Origin: Halobacillus sp. Marseille-Q1614
GTDB taxonomy: Bacteria; Bacillota; Bacilli; Bacillales; Halobacillaceae
Reading direction: 5' to 3'
Assembly (NCBI RefSeq): GCF_902809865.1
Contig: NZ_CADDWH010000001.1
Span: forward strand, 2,542,001 to 2,606,000
DNA length: 64,000 nt
Positions 52,982-61,692 of this stretch are shown here, piece by piece. Both the position numbers and the translations under genes were made by a program. The number at the start of each line of letters is the position of its first letter. Within the stretch, counting starts at the first letter, position 1. The notes under the pieces are model-generated. The model was not told the DNA's origin, ran no database searches, and saw only the letters and a list, made by a program, of their open reading frames with translations.

Positions 52982-53941
52982 CTACCAGCCTTCATAAGAA
53001 TCTACGTTGTCTTGCGTCACTAAATCTACTGGAATTTTGATCACTTCTTCTACAGATTCGCCGTCCAATACTTGTATTCCAACGTCCATGGCTTTTTTGA
53101 TCATTTCATCAGGGTGCTGAGCAGAAGTACCTGCAATTGAACTTCCCTCTTTCTTCATCGCTTCAATAACATCCGGCGAACCATCAACACCGACAATATA
53201 AAATTCATCTTGTCGGCCGGCTTGCTGCTGGGCAATTTCTGCACCGATTGCTACAGGATCGTTATTGGCAAAAACAGCGTCAATAGTACCCGGCTCGTTG
53301 GCCTGCAAAATACTTTCCATGACCTGTAACCCTTTTTCACGGTTCCCTTCACCATTCTGCTTCGCAATTACTTTAATATCAGTGCCTTTGATCGTATCTT
53401 CAAACCCGGCAATCCGATCTTTCACAGCAGTTACAGGAGGGCCGTCGATCACAACAACATTCCCTTTCCCGCCAAGGTCTTCAATCATATATTCAGCCGC
53501 CAGAACCCCACCCTGGTAGTTATCCGAAGTTACCGTTCCCTCAATTCCTCCGTCAGCACCAACATCCACAGAAACGACAGGGATTCCAGCTGCATCTGCT
53601 TGAGCCACTGCTCCTGCAATCCCTTTAGAATCCACGGCATTCAGCAGGATGAGGTCGACACCTTGTGTAATGAAGTCCTCAATTTGAGAGGTTTGTTTGG
53701 CCAAATCAGCATCTGCCGCCTGCACGATAATTTCAGCACCAACCTCATCGGCATAATCCTCTGCCGCTTCACTCATTGATACGAAAAATGGATTAGCTAA
53801 ATTGTTAAGAGTTAAACCGATTTTAACTTTTTCTTCTTTGTCAGCGCTTTCATTTTCCTGCCCGGAAGTTTCATTACTTGAACAAGCTGCCATAAATAGC
53901 ATAAGGATTATCATTAAAATTAAGTTAAGCTTCATTTTCAT
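52982..53941 (-). CDS. Sugar ABC transporter binding lipoprotein (RbsB-like)
   Basis: A 319-aa periplasmic-binding family protein (type 1). Lipobox 'FMAAC' with Cys20, then 'KIGLTLNNLANPFFVSMSEAAEDYADE', 'LILNAVDSKGIAGAVAQADAAGIPVVSVDVG' and 'VFANNDPVAIGAEIA', typical of ribose/fructose-binding proteins. First gene of the importer operon. GGAGGGGG before the ATG. Confidence 0.92.
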   Translation of the reverse strand: MKMKLNLILMIILMLFMAACSSNETSGQENESADKEEKVKIGLTLNNLANPFFVSMSEAAEDYADEVGAEIIVQAADADLAKQTSQIEDFITQGVDLILLNAVDSKGIAGAVAQADAAGIPVVSVDVGADGGIEGTVTSDNYQGGVLAAEYMIEDLGGKGNVVVIDGPPVTAVKDRIAGFEDTIKGTDIKVIAKQNGEGNREKGLQVMESILQANEPGTIDAVFANNDPVAIGAEIAQQQAGRQDEFYIVGVDGSPDVIEAMKKEGSSIAGTSAQHPDEMIKKAMDVGIQVLDGESVEEVIKIPVDLVTQDNVDSYEGW

Positions 53942-53980
53942 TTTTCTTTCCCCCTCCAGATTTAACTTTCGATCTTTTGA

Positions 53981-54290
53981 ATGCGCTTACAAAATAAATT
54001 AATGATGTCCTCCTTTCTGATTCCATTACGCATATCAAAACTAGATGTTGGGATTTTTTTGTACTATGCGTAAAAATCACCAAGATTGGATATGATTGTT
54101 TTTGCTTATTAATGATGATATATGCGTATACAAATTTTGTCAATAAGTTTTCTAAAAATTACAAAAACATTTGTCATTCCCTATAATATAACTGTTTTAA
54201 CTTATAATCATTCTTATCCTTATTAGCCACCTCAACCACTTGTGATTGTTTGTGATTACTTTTATTCATAAATTAACCAAATGCGCATTC
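53981..54290. promoter_or_regulatory. Cluster of ATGCG-type boxes and importer promoter
   Basis: Five related boxes occur at 53981-53990 (ATGCGCTTAC), 54025-54034 (ATTACGCATAT), 54065-54072 (TATGCGTA), 54121-54128 (TATGCGTA) and 54281-54290 (ATGCGCATTC). On the minus strand TTGACA (54138-54143), 17 bases, TATCAT (54115-54120) forms a strong promoter for the binding-protein operon, with one box inside its spacer. The last box lies before the divergent DeoR gene. Likely operators of that regulator. Confidence 0.6.
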
Positions 54291-54394
54291 AAGCCTGACT
54301 GAAGTCTTCATCGATCAATCATCATTTTTTCTTTTGATATCGAGAGTAGTCTATAATTAAAGAGAAAACGCTTACGAAAGGAGCACTCCTATTC

Positions 54395-55165
54395 ATGTTT
54401 ATGGAAGAACGTAAAGCGCAAATCCTTGAATACTTGCGCCATATGTCACGGGCCTCTGTCCATGACTTAAGTAAACAATTTAATGTTTCAGACTCTACGA
54501 TTCGAAGGGATCTAAAGGAGTTAGAGGAAACAGATAATATAAAAAGAACTCACGGCGGTGCTATCCTTCTGCAGCCTGTCAGTTTTGAAGCATCGATCGG
54601 AGACAGAAAAAAAGATTATATTTCAGAAAAGCAGGCGATTGCTAAAAAAGCCGTAGAGTTTATCAACCCCGGCGATGCCATTCTATTAGATTCAGGAACT
54701 ACCACATTTGAACTTGTGAAAGAGTTAAAATCCTTCACTAATCTCTCCATCGTTACCAACTCTATCATTATCATGCAGGAGTTAACCGATATTCCGGGAT
54801 TAGAGGTAATGCTGCTAGGCGGAAATTTACGAAGGGAAACATCAGCATTAGTCGGGCCTTTTGCGGAGCAGTCTCTCAATATGATTCGAATTGATAAAGC
54901 CTTTATCGGGACGAACGGGCTGGACCTAAAAGAAGGGATGATTACCACCCCTAACCTTACCGAAGCGCGGATTAAGCGGATGATGATTACGAACTCCAGG
55001 CACACTATTTTATTGACCGATCATAGTAAAATTGGCAAAGTGAATTTTGCAAAAGTAGCTGATCTGGCAGAGATAGACTTTTGTATCGTAGACAACCATA
55101 TACCGGCTGATTTTGAAGAGGACATGAAGCGTTTTGATGTAAATGTACATATGGTTAAAGTTTAA
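54395..55165 (+). CDS. DeoR-family regulator of the fructanase/importer module
   Basis: A 256-aa protein. DeoR helix-turn-helix 'ASVHDLSKQFNVSDSTIRRDLKELEE' near residues 17-45 and 'IKRTHGGAIL', then the sugar-phosphate sensing domain with 'AILLDSGTTTFEL', 'LGGNLRRETSALVGPFAE' and 'TDHSKIGKVNFAKVADL'. GAAAGGAG before the ATG; a second ATG lies two codons on. Divergent from the importer and fructanase operon. A fructose phosphate as inducer is inferred. A cre-like sequence overlaps its leader near 54363-54376 with two mismatches. Confidence 0.85.
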   Translation: MFMEERKAQILEYLRHMSRASVHDLSKQFNVSDSTIRRDLKELEETDNIKRTHGGAILLQPVSFEASIGDRKKDYISEKQAIAKKAVEFINPGDAILLDSGTTTFELVKELKSFTNLSIVTNSIIIMQELTDIPGLEVMLLGGNLRRETSALVGPFAEQSLNMIRIDKAFIGTNGLDLKEGMITTPNLTEARIKRMMITNSRHTILLTDHSKIGKVNFAKVADLAEIDFCIVDNHIPADFEEDMKRFDVNVHMVKV

Positions 55166-55180
55166 AACGGCTTTAAACAC

Positions 55181-55210
55181 AAAAAAGAGGATCCAAAAAG
55201 GATCCTCTTA
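55181..55210. terminator. Bidirectional terminator
   Basis: AAGAGGATCC / GGATCCTCTT stem with a 5-base A loop between convergent genes. Confidence 0.85.
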
Positions 55211-55214
55211 TGTA

Positions 55215-55553
55215 TTAAACCTCTCTGATAACCGATCTGCCTTCGGTTTGCTTCTGGTCGATCCATTGCCACTCTTCATGGAGCTCTATTTTCCCATCAT
55301 TCGTTATTACCGGCGTGGACTTACATTTCCCTCCTCTTATTTCATTGGAGATGTTAATGTGGTTGTATCGGAACTCTAATGTATCATCTGCATTCACAAT
55401 TCCAACCAGCTTTCCTTTTACGATGTCTCCGCCCTCGTAATCTGCGTAAAGAATGCGCCCCTCCTGGTAATAGTGAAAATAAGTTTTTGAAGAGACTTCC
55501 CCATTCTCCGTATTTTCCACAGAAATGAACGTTCGATTATTATAATCAATCAT
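55215..55553 (-). CDS. Small conserved hypothetical protein
   Basis: A 112-aa beta-rich protein with AGGAGG before the ATG: '[30 protein letters not shown]' type N-terminus, '[20 protein letters not shown]' and '[11 protein letters not shown]'. Similar Bacillaceae proteins are sometimes labelled N-acetylglutamate synthase in databases, a name not supported by any acetyltransferase motif here. 25 bases downstream of mmuM, so perhaps co-transcribed. Confidence 0.65.
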   Translation of the reverse strand: MIDYNNRTFISVENTENGEVSSKTYFHYYQEGRILYADYEGGDIVKGKLVGIVNADDTLEFRYNHINISNEIRGGKCKSTPVITNDGKIELHEEWQWIDQKQTEGRSVIREV

Positions 55554-55578
55554 CCTAAATCATCCTCCTGGCACAAAG

Positions 55579-56532
55579 TTATCTCCATTTCTTAGCTAGC
55601 GATTCAATATGCTCTGGTGTTGTTCGGCAGCACCCGCCAATGATGCGCGCGCCCGTTTCATACCAGGCTTCCGACTGAATATCGAATGGGTCACAAGCTT
55701 CTTCCCCATGCCATGTTTTCGTTTCAGGATTATAAGTTTCTCCTGAATTCGGATAAACAATAATTGGCTTCACTGTGTTTCTACGCAGTTCTTTCACAGC
55801 TTCTATAGCAGAAGGGACTGGGGCACAATTTACACCAATGGCTACGATCTGGTTATGATCATTAAATGTTTCTGCACATCTCTTTAGATTCGTACCATCA
55901 CTTATGGCATCTCCATTTCTTAAGGAAAAAGACAGCCAGGCAGATGTACCCGGAAATTCTTCCAGTAAGGAAGCAAGTACTTGCGCTTCCTGAAAAGACG
56001 GGATGGTTTCTATAGCTAAAAGATCCGCCCCTGCTTCAATCAAGGCTTCCATACTTGGACGGTGAAAATCTGCTAAACATTTATCAGACACGCCGTAGTT
56101 CCCTGCGTATTCAGACCCATCTGCAAGATAGGCTCCATATGGTCCTACAGAGGCAGCAACCAAAGGTTTAGAACGGTCTGTTTTTTCTTCCTCATTCCAA
56201 ACCTCATCTCTGGCCTGTCTTGCTAGATGAACCGTCTTTTTAATTAAGTCTATTGCTTCCTCTTTTTTAATACCGCGCTTAGCAAACCCAGCAATTGTCG
56301 CCTGGTAGCTTGACGTAATAGCTACATCTGCTCCTTTGCGGAAATAATCCGCATGTACCTGGACAATGGCTTCTGGCTTTTCCAGCAAGACTCGTGCTGA
56401 CCAAAGCGGATCATCCAAATCACATCCGTGCTTTTCTAATTCCGTCGCTAACGCCCCATCAAGAATGACAAGGGAATACTTTTGCAAAATTGAATCAATG
56501 GGATTGTGCTTTTGACTGGTTTGGTTCGACAT
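55579..56532 (-). CDS. mmuM: Homocysteine S-methyltransferase
   Basis: A 317-aa zinc-dependent methyltransferase. N-terminal 'LVILDGALATELEKHGCDLDDPLWSARVL', central 'VNCAPVPSAI' with one zinc Cys, and C-terminal 'IIGGCCRTTPEHI' with the paired zinc cysteines. It makes methionine from homocysteine using S-methylmethionine or SAM. An S-box riboswitch lies upstream, consistent with methionine-pathway control, with a 130-bp repeat between riboswitch and gene. Confidence 0.93.
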   Translation of the reverse strand: MSNQTSQKHNPIDSILQKYSLVILDGALATELEKHGCDLDDPLWSARVLLEKPEAIVQVHADYFRKGADVAITSSYQATIAGFAKRGIKKEEAIDLIKKTVHLARQARDEVWNEEEKTDRSKPLVAASVGPYGAYLADGSEYAGNYGVSDKCLADFHRPSMEALIEAGADLLAIETIPSFQEAQVLASLLEEFPGTSAWLSFSLRNGDAISDGTNLKRCAETFNDHNQIVAIGVNCAPVPSAIEAVKELRRNTVKPIIVYPNSGETYNPETKTWHGEEACDPFDIQSEAWYETGARIIGGCCRTTPEHIESLAKKWR

Positions 56533-56570
56533 ATCTGGTTCCTCTTTTCTTTACGTGCTTTCCTATACAG

Positions 56571-56700
56571 AACAAAGGCTAAAAGCGCCATGGTAGACAC
56601 GAAACGCATAAGCAAAACGGCCGGAGGAAGGCGGCCTTCCCTTTTAGCAGGGCGGATTGCTTATGACGCGAGTGTCTGGGTGCTGGATCTGGATGTCGCT
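56571..56700. repeat. Dispersed intergenic repeat, copy 2 (130 bp)
   Basis: Same element as 3866-3999. Left arm GCGCCATGGTAGACAC at 56585-56600; the right arm has lost four bases (ACCA), so the 16-bp inverted repeat is broken here. It sits in the mmuM leader between the riboswitch terminator and the start codon. Confidence 0.85.
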
Positions 56701-56733
56701 CTTTTAAACATATATATCCACTTGCTATACATT

Positions 56734-56760
56734 AAAAAACGCACTCCAAACGAGTGCGTG
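56734..56760 (-). terminator. Riboswitch-controlled terminator
   Basis: On the minus strand CGCACTC / GAGTGCG stem followed by TTTTTT, immediately 3' of the S-box aptamer. The only upstream transcript it can end is the mmuM leader. Confidence 0.85.
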
Positions 56761-56764
56761 TCCG

Positions 56765-56890
56765 ACAAATAAAAGAAGCTCCTATCTATCAGGTAAGATC
56801 ACCCGCTGGAATTAGCACAGTGTTTAAATAGACCTGTTGCTGAGGTTTCTAAGGGCCAGTCCCTCCACCTCTCTGGATAAGAATTATTTA
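56765..56890 (-). ncRNA. SAM-I (S-box) riboswitch upstream of mmuM
   Basis: On the minus strand the conserved S-box blocks appear in order: TTATCCAGAGAGGTGGAGGG, ACTGGCCC, AAACCTCAGCAAC, and a closing segment GATAGATAGGAG. With the terminator at 56734-56760 this is a complete aptamer plus expression platform: SAM binding would favour termination and switch mmuM off. It also explains why a minus-strand terminator sits in an apparently empty gap. Confidence 0.88.
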
Positions 56891-56901
56891 CATTTTTCAC
56901 A

Positions 56902-56930
56902 ACTCTACCAATTGATTTAAAAATAGTCAA
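56902..56930 (-). promoter_or_regulatory. Promoter of the S-box/mmuM transcript
   Basis: Minus strand TTGACT (56925-56930), 17-base spacer, TAGAGT (56902-56907), about 20 bases before the aptamer. Confidence 0.6.
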
Positions 56931-57101
56931 GATAGTAAAAATGTATACCATTTCAATATGAGAACCCCAGAAATCTATTCATCCTCCTAGTCTATTTGTT
57001 TCATTTTCCAGCTTCACTAGAGCGGTTACATTTTGTGGAAGCGTTCGCGAAGTGCTGAGGCCACCGGGATTCTCACGCTCTCTCATACTATAGAGACAGA
57101 A

Positions 57102-57129
57102 TTGACGCTTTCGGGCTTTTTGTTATAGT
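57102..57129 (+). promoter_or_regulatory. Promoter of the YesMN-type operon
   Basis: TTGACG (57102-57107), 16-base spacer, TATAGT (57124-57129), about 105 bases before the kinase start. Confidence 0.65.
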
Positions 57130-57240
57130 TTAGGAGATTATACAGGAATACTGACCAGACCACATGTTGAGAAAAGGAACTATCAGCTTTTTCGAACAGC
57201 TGTTTTTCCATTGGCTCTCTCGTGAAAGGGGCTCCTTAAA

Positions 57241-58998
57241 ATGAAAAGCATTCAAAGCCGCTTATTAATCATGCTGCTAATGTTCATCATTCTCCCCTAT
57301 TTTTTATCTGTTTTTTTAATCTACAGCTACACGAAAAATAGTGTGGAGCAGCATGAACTTGAGAACAGCCGCGAACAAATTCAGGAAAGCTCAGAAGAAC
57401 TCGAACAATATTTCAATGAGATGATTGATCTTCCTTATATTCTGTATCGCGACCCCGAGCTTTTTCGGATCTTCAATAACGAAATAGATGATTCAGCCTA
57501 TTTAGAAAAAAGCTTAGAAAATTACTTTCTCATGCGAAAAGAAATCCGGCAGGTCCGGCTATATCTCGATAAGGGTAAAGAATCGTTAGCTGTTTATAAT
57601 GGAATGGTCAGCGCACGGAAATCAAAGCCTGACTTTTTAGAGCAAAATACGATAAACGAACTTTATGATACAAACGTTAAATACCCCCTGGAACCGCCTC
57701 ATCCGATTGAAAATTATAATGAGGCCGCGATTGTCCCCCAATCGGACAACTCTACGGTGATGACCTTTCACCATAAAATAGTAGACGTGCTGTCTAATGA
57801 ATTTCTCGGCATCCTTACGACAGACATCGATTTAGATGTCTATGCTCAAATATGCCAAAACCTCCTGCAGGAAGACGAAGAAACCGTGATGCTTGTTAAT
57901 GAAAATGCCAATGTAATTTACGCAAACGACCAAGAGCTTATCGGCAAGCCAGTAACATCTGACATAAAACAGAAGATGAACACCTCAGGAGGAAAAAGTG
58001 AAGATATAATTCTATCCAAAACCTTAACAGGACCGCTTCAAAACTGGAAATTAGTGAAAATCACACCAAGTGAAGTCTTATTCCAGGAGGTCAGAAAAAC
58101 CGCCTACACAAGCATTTTGGTGGGGATAGGAGTCGGGCTGTTAGGGGTACTGATGATTAGTATGATTACTTACAAAATTACTCACCCAATCAAGCAGCTC
58201 ACCCAAAAAGTTCGTTCGATCGAAGGCGGAGATACACATGCTCCATTTGATGACAGCCGAACGGATGAAATCGGTTATTTAGAAAAGCATATGAAGGAAA
58301 TGATGGATCGCATCAACCGTCATATTGACCGCGAATATAAGCTGGAAATCGAGAATAAGGAAAATCAATTCCGAGCCTTAAAGTCTCAGGTCAATCCACA
58401 TTTTTTATTTAACTCCTTGCAGTCGATTGGTGCTGTAGCCTTAAGGTCAAAAGCTCCTCATGTCTATCAGCTTGTAACATCATTATCCAAAATGATGCGT
58501 TACTCAATGAAAGCTAACAAGTGGGTGCTCGTCCATGACGAAGTGAATTATATAGAAGCTTACCTTATGCTGCAAAAAGAACGGTTCAGAAACAATGTGA
58601 ATTATTCTATAAAAATCAGTGATACGATTCTTCAGATGACCATACCCAGTATGATACTTCAGCCGCTTGTTGAAAACTTCTTTAAACACAGTTATGAAGA
58701 AGGATTTCATGAAGCTCATTTAACGATACACGGGGAAATCCAGGGCAAAGTACTGCAGCTTGCAGTAGAAAATGACGGGCCGAGTTTAACAGATGAAGAG
58801 CTTCACGAGTTAAGAAGCAACATATACACAGCCCCTTACGAAGGAACTTATTCTGAAAAGCATATCGGCTTAAAAAATATCCACGACCGGCTGATTCTTA
58901 ATTACGGCCACGATGCTTCTTTAGAAGTTGATACCATTCAAGGACAAGGTTTTCTCGTTAAGATCTCAATTCCTTTACAATCGAAGCTTGCTCAATAG
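57241..58998 (+). CDS. YesM-type sensor histidine kinase
   Basis: A 585-aa membrane kinase. First membrane helix about 7-28, an extracellular sensor domain about 30-280, second helix near 285-308, HAMP about 310-362, then the His_kinase domain with phospho-acceptor His in 'QVNPHFLFNSLQSIG' near residue 385 and a HATPase region 'IPSMILQPLVENFFKHSYEEG' with C-terminal 'GIGLKNIHDRL'-type glycine motif. YesMN-type systems usually sense carbohydrates and activate uptake or polysaccharide genes. It is followed at once by its regulator. Confidence 0.92.
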   Translation: MKSIQSRLLIMLLMFIILPYFLSVFLIYSYTKNSVEQHELENSREQIQESSEELEQYFNEMIDLPYILYRDPELFRIFNNEIDDSAYLEKSLENYFLMRKEIRQVRLYLDKGKESLAVYNGMVSARKSKPDFLEQNTINELYDTNVKYPLEPPHPIENYNEAAIVPQSDNSTVMTFHHKIVDVLSNEFLGILTTDIDLDVYAQICQNLLQEDEETVMLVNENANVIYANDQELIGKPVTSDIKQKMNTSGGKSEDIILSKTLTGPLQNWKLVKITPSEVLFQEVRKTAYTSILVGIGVGLLGVLMISMITYKITHPIKQLTQKVRSIEGGDTHAPFDDSRTDEIGYLEKHMKEMMDRINRHIDREYKLEIENKENQFRALKSQVNPHFLFNSLQSIGAVALRSKAPHVYQLVTSLSKMMRYSMKANKWVLVHDEVNYIEAYLMLQKERFRNNVNYSIKISDTILQMTIPSMILQPLVENFFKHSYEEGFHEAHLTIHGEIQGKVLQLAVENDGPSLTDEELHELRSNIYTAPYEGTYSEKHIGLKNIHDRLILNYGHDASLEVDTIQGQGFLVKISIPLQSKLAQ

Positions 58999-59031
58999 CC
59001 GCCTATCACATATTAATGAGGAGGAATTTTT

Positions 59032-60204
59032 TTGAAGGCTCTAATTGTTGATGACGAGATGAATGTACGCGACGTCATACGCTACCTCGGACAGTGGGAT
59101 AAGCACGGCATTACCGACATATATGATGCAGGCAATGGCCAGGAAGCAAAAGCGATTATTGAAAAAGAAAATCCTGAACTTATCTTTACAGATATCAAAA
59201 TGCCAGGTATGAGCGGAATAGAGATCATCGAGTGGCTCGATTCCATCTCCTACCCCGGGAAGGTCATTTTTATTACAGGTTATAATGACTATTCATTTAT
59301 GCGCCAAGCAATAAAGTGCAGCAGCTTCGACTATCTTTTAAAGCCAATTGAACCGGAGCCCTTTAATAAAACGGTCGGCGAAGCGGTAGAAAGCTGGAAA
59401 AATGACCAGCAATCCCATCATTCTGATGAAACTGAAGAAGACTTTAAAAAGCTGCGGCTGGATCAATTAATAACCGCTGCCTGTATGGGAGAACCTTTTC
59501 AAATAGACGATATTCTCCCCTACCTTCCTGCAGCGGATCATTACGAAGCAGCATTAATTTCTTTTTATCAAATGCATCACCCAGAACCTTATATTGAATC
59601 ACTGGCAGACAAGCTGATTCAGCAGAAATTAGGGAATGTATTTACCCTGCAAAATGGGCGAAACCTCTGCCTCGTCATTACGATCCCAGATGAATGGTTA
59701 ACCGTTGAAGAATGGATGAGCCAGGAATTTGATATACCCGTACGTCTAGTAAGTGGTGAGCGGCTGTCTTCATTATCCGATATACCAAGTTCTTATCAAT
59801 CTCTGCAAACAGCTATCGACAGCCATAACTACCGATCGATTCATAGAGTGGATGACCTAGATGCAGCGAGGCGCATAAAAGACATTGTTTCATATGTGGA
59901 TGAGTACTACATGGAAGAATTGAGCTTAGAGAAACTATCCAGTCTTTTCTTCTTCAGCCGCGAACATATCTCAAGGAAGTTTAAAAAAGAAACAGGCCTG
60001 CCATTGTCTAAATATATAACGAAACTTAGAATTAATCAGGCAAAAATATGGCTGAAAGAAACAGACGAAACGATCTACTCCATCTCATTAATGCTCGGGT
60101 ATCAGGATGAGAAATACTTCTCCAAACTTTTTAAGAAAGTAGTTAGGCTGACACCATTTGAATACAGAAATAAACAGCAGCCTGACCGCCAGCAGATAAC
60201 CTAG
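59032..60204 (+). CDS. YesN-type response regulator (AraC output)
   Basis: A 390-aa protein with TTG start nine bases after GAGGAGGAA. Receiver domain 1-120 with acceptor Asp54 in 'FTDIKMPG' and Lys near 104 ('YLLKPIE'); a middle region without known fold; AraC helix-turn-helix about 285-385 ('EELSLEKLSSLFFFSREHISRKFKKETG', 'YSISLMLGYQDEKYFSKLFKK'). Expected to activate the downstream binding protein and levan genes. Confidence 0.92.
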   Translation: MKALIVDDEMNVRDVIRYLGQWDKHGITDIYDAGNGQEAKAIIEKENPELIFTDIKMPGMSGIEIIEWLDSISYPGKVIFITGYNDYSFMRQAIKCSSFDYLLKPIEPEPFNKTVGEAVESWKNDQQSHHSDETEEDFKKLRLDQLITAACMGEPFQIDDILPYLPAADHYEAALISFYQMHHPEPYIESLADKLIQQKLGNVFTLQNGRNLCLVITIPDEWLTVEEWMSQEFDIPVRLVSGERLSSLSDIPSSYQSLQTAIDSHNYRSIHRVDDLDAARRIKDIVSYVDEYYMEELSLEKLSSLFFFSREHISRKFKKETGLPLSKYITKLRINQAKIWLKETDETIYSISLMLGYQDEKYFSKLFKKVVRLTPFEYRNKQQPDRQQIT

Positions 60205-60222
60205 GGTAAAGAAGGTGACGGA

Positions 60223-61491
60223 ATGAAAAAGGAGATTCTTAACATATGCCTAATTGGAACACTGAGTTTATCTCTTTCCGCATGCCAGAATAAGCCAGAA
60301 ACTGAAGAAAAACCCGACGTTGAACAGGAAATTACACTAAATGTACGAAATCCGAAGGTGGAGATTGCTTCTCAATTTGAGCAAATGGTTCAGGCTTATG
60401 AAAAGGAACATCCCAACGTAAGTATAGAGGTGCATACGGTCGGTGGAGCAATGGATGATTTCTCTGACCTAAAAGCCCAGATGGCTGCTGGCAATGGACC
60501 TGACATTTTCACCAATCCCGGGTACGAGAGCGCACGAATCTGGGAGCACTATTTAGAAGATCTTTCCGATCAGCCATGGGTGGATCAAGCCTATGAGGAC
60601 GCTTTAACACCGATACGTTTTAATGACCAAATCTTTGGTATGCCCATGAATTTGGAAGGATATGGATTTATATATAACAAAGATTTATTCGATCAAGCCG
60701 GTATTGATTCATTACCTTCTACGCTTACTGAATTAGAAGCTGCGGCAGAAAAATTACAGCAGGCAGGAATTACTCCGTTTGCTACGGGATATTACGAAGA
60801 ATGGAAACTGGGCGACCACCTTATGAATATTGCTTTTGCCCAACAGAAAGACACTAAAGCTTTCATCAAAGGCTTAAATGAAGGGAAAACTTCGATCACA
60901 AATAATCCGAAGTTTAAGGATCTCCTCCACCTGTTAGATGTAACTTTAGAATACGGAAGCGACGATCCGCTGTCGACTGATTATAGTATGGAAGTAAATA
61001 CATTTGTTTCCGGGGAAGCTGCGATCATCCTGCAAGGGAACTGGATACAGCCGATGATTGACCAGCGCTCCCCGAATATGAATATTGGAATCATGCCCAT
61101 CCCCATTAACGATACTACTGAGAATGAATCATTAGTTGTTAACACACCGAGCTATTGGGTGGTCAATAAACAAACCACTGAAGAGAAGAAAAAAGAAGCG
61201 AAGAAGTTTTTAAACTGGATGGTTTCATCCGAGCAAGGCCAGCGCTATATGACAAAGCATTTAAAGTTTATTCCTGCTTTTAAGCACATTACACCAGATC
61301 ATTCAGGTCCACTGGCTGAGCAGACACTAGATTATTATAAAGAAGGCCAAACGATGTCCTCGAACTGGTTTAATTTCCCCGTTGGTGTTAGAGAAGAATT
61401 CGGTTCGGCTACACAAAAATATATAAAGAACCAGGTTACCCGTGACCAATTGCTGCAAGAATATCAGAAGTCCTGGGAAGAGGCTCAGTGA
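60223..61491 (+). CDS. Orphan sugar-binding lipoprotein (family 1 SBP)
   Basis: A 422-aa protein. Lipobox 'LSAC' with Cys21, then 'FEQMVQAYEKEHPNVSIEVHTVGGAMDDFSDLKAQMAAGNGPDIFTN', the pattern of extracellular solute-binding proteins, and 'GYGFIYNKDLFDQAGID' and 'AAIILQGNWIQPMI'. No permease or ATPase gene follows; levansucrase does. It could feed a permease encoded elsewhere or present sugar to the kinase sensor. 18 bases after the regulator, so co-transcribed. Confidence 0.9.
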   Translation: MKKEILNICLIGTLSLSLSACQNKPETEEKPDVEQEITLNVRNPKVEIASQFEQMVQAYEKEHPNVSIEVHTVGGAMDDFSDLKAQMAAGNGPDIFTNPGYESARIWEHYLEDLSDQPWVDQAYEDALTPIRFNDQIFGMPMNLEGYGFIYNKDLFDQAGIDSLPSTLTELEAAAEKLQQAGITPFATGYYEEWKLGDHLMNIAFAQQKDTKAFIKGLNEGKTSITNNPKFKDLLHLLDVTLEYGSDDPLSTDYSMEVNTFVSGEAAIILQGNWIQPMIDQRSPNMNIGIMPIPINDTTENESLVVNTPSYWVVNKQTTEEKKKEAKKFLNWMVSSEQGQRYMTKHLKFIPAFKHITPDHSGPLAEQTLDYYKEGQTMSSNWFNFPVGVREEFGSATQKYIKNQVTRDQLLQEYQKSWEEAQ

Positions 61492-61512
61492 GTCCCTTCA
61501 TCAGGACTTTTT
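61491..61512 (+). terminator. Weak terminator after the binding-protein gene
   Basis: AGTCC / GGACT stem followed by TTTTTT. The short stem suggests partial read-through into sacB. Confidence 0.5.
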
Positions 61513-61614
61513 TCTCTTCTCCTCCCCCTTTTAAGTCAAATCAAATATCCTATATATCAATTCAAGACCAAATTCCAATCAATATCGTCCATATCCAACA
61601 AATGGAGACACCCC

Positions 61615-61620
61615 TATAAT
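61615..61620 (+). promoter_or_regulatory. -10 box before sacB, without a good -35
   Basis: TATAAT about 70 bases before the sacB start. No TTGACA-like -35 at 16-18 bases, as expected for an activator-dependent promoter. I see no SacY-type antiterminator (RAT) sequence or hairpin terminator between this box and the gene. Confidence 0.4.
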
Positions 61621-61692
61621 TAAAATTGTCATATGGCGGAGCTGAACAAACGAAATAAATGCCCCGCAAAAAAAATTATAGGAGGAAAGCAT

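Noticed and set aside
53925-54143. Minus-strand open frame of 72 codons before the binding-protein gene
   Set aside because: It covers the promoter and operator boxes of the importer operon and has no good start context.
55215-55553. N-acetylglutamate synthase annotation for the 112-aa protein
   Set aside because: Too short and without any acetyltransferase motif; the name appears to be a propagated label.
57030-57050. Possible cre site before the kinase gene (TGGAAGCGTTCGCG)
   Set aside because: Mismatches at several conserved positions of the cre consensus; too weak to list.
61492-61692. SacY/SacT-type RAT antiterminator before sacB
   Set aside because: No RAT-like sequence overlapping a terminator was found; the only hairpin is the short one just after the binding-protein gene, upstream of the sacB -10 box.
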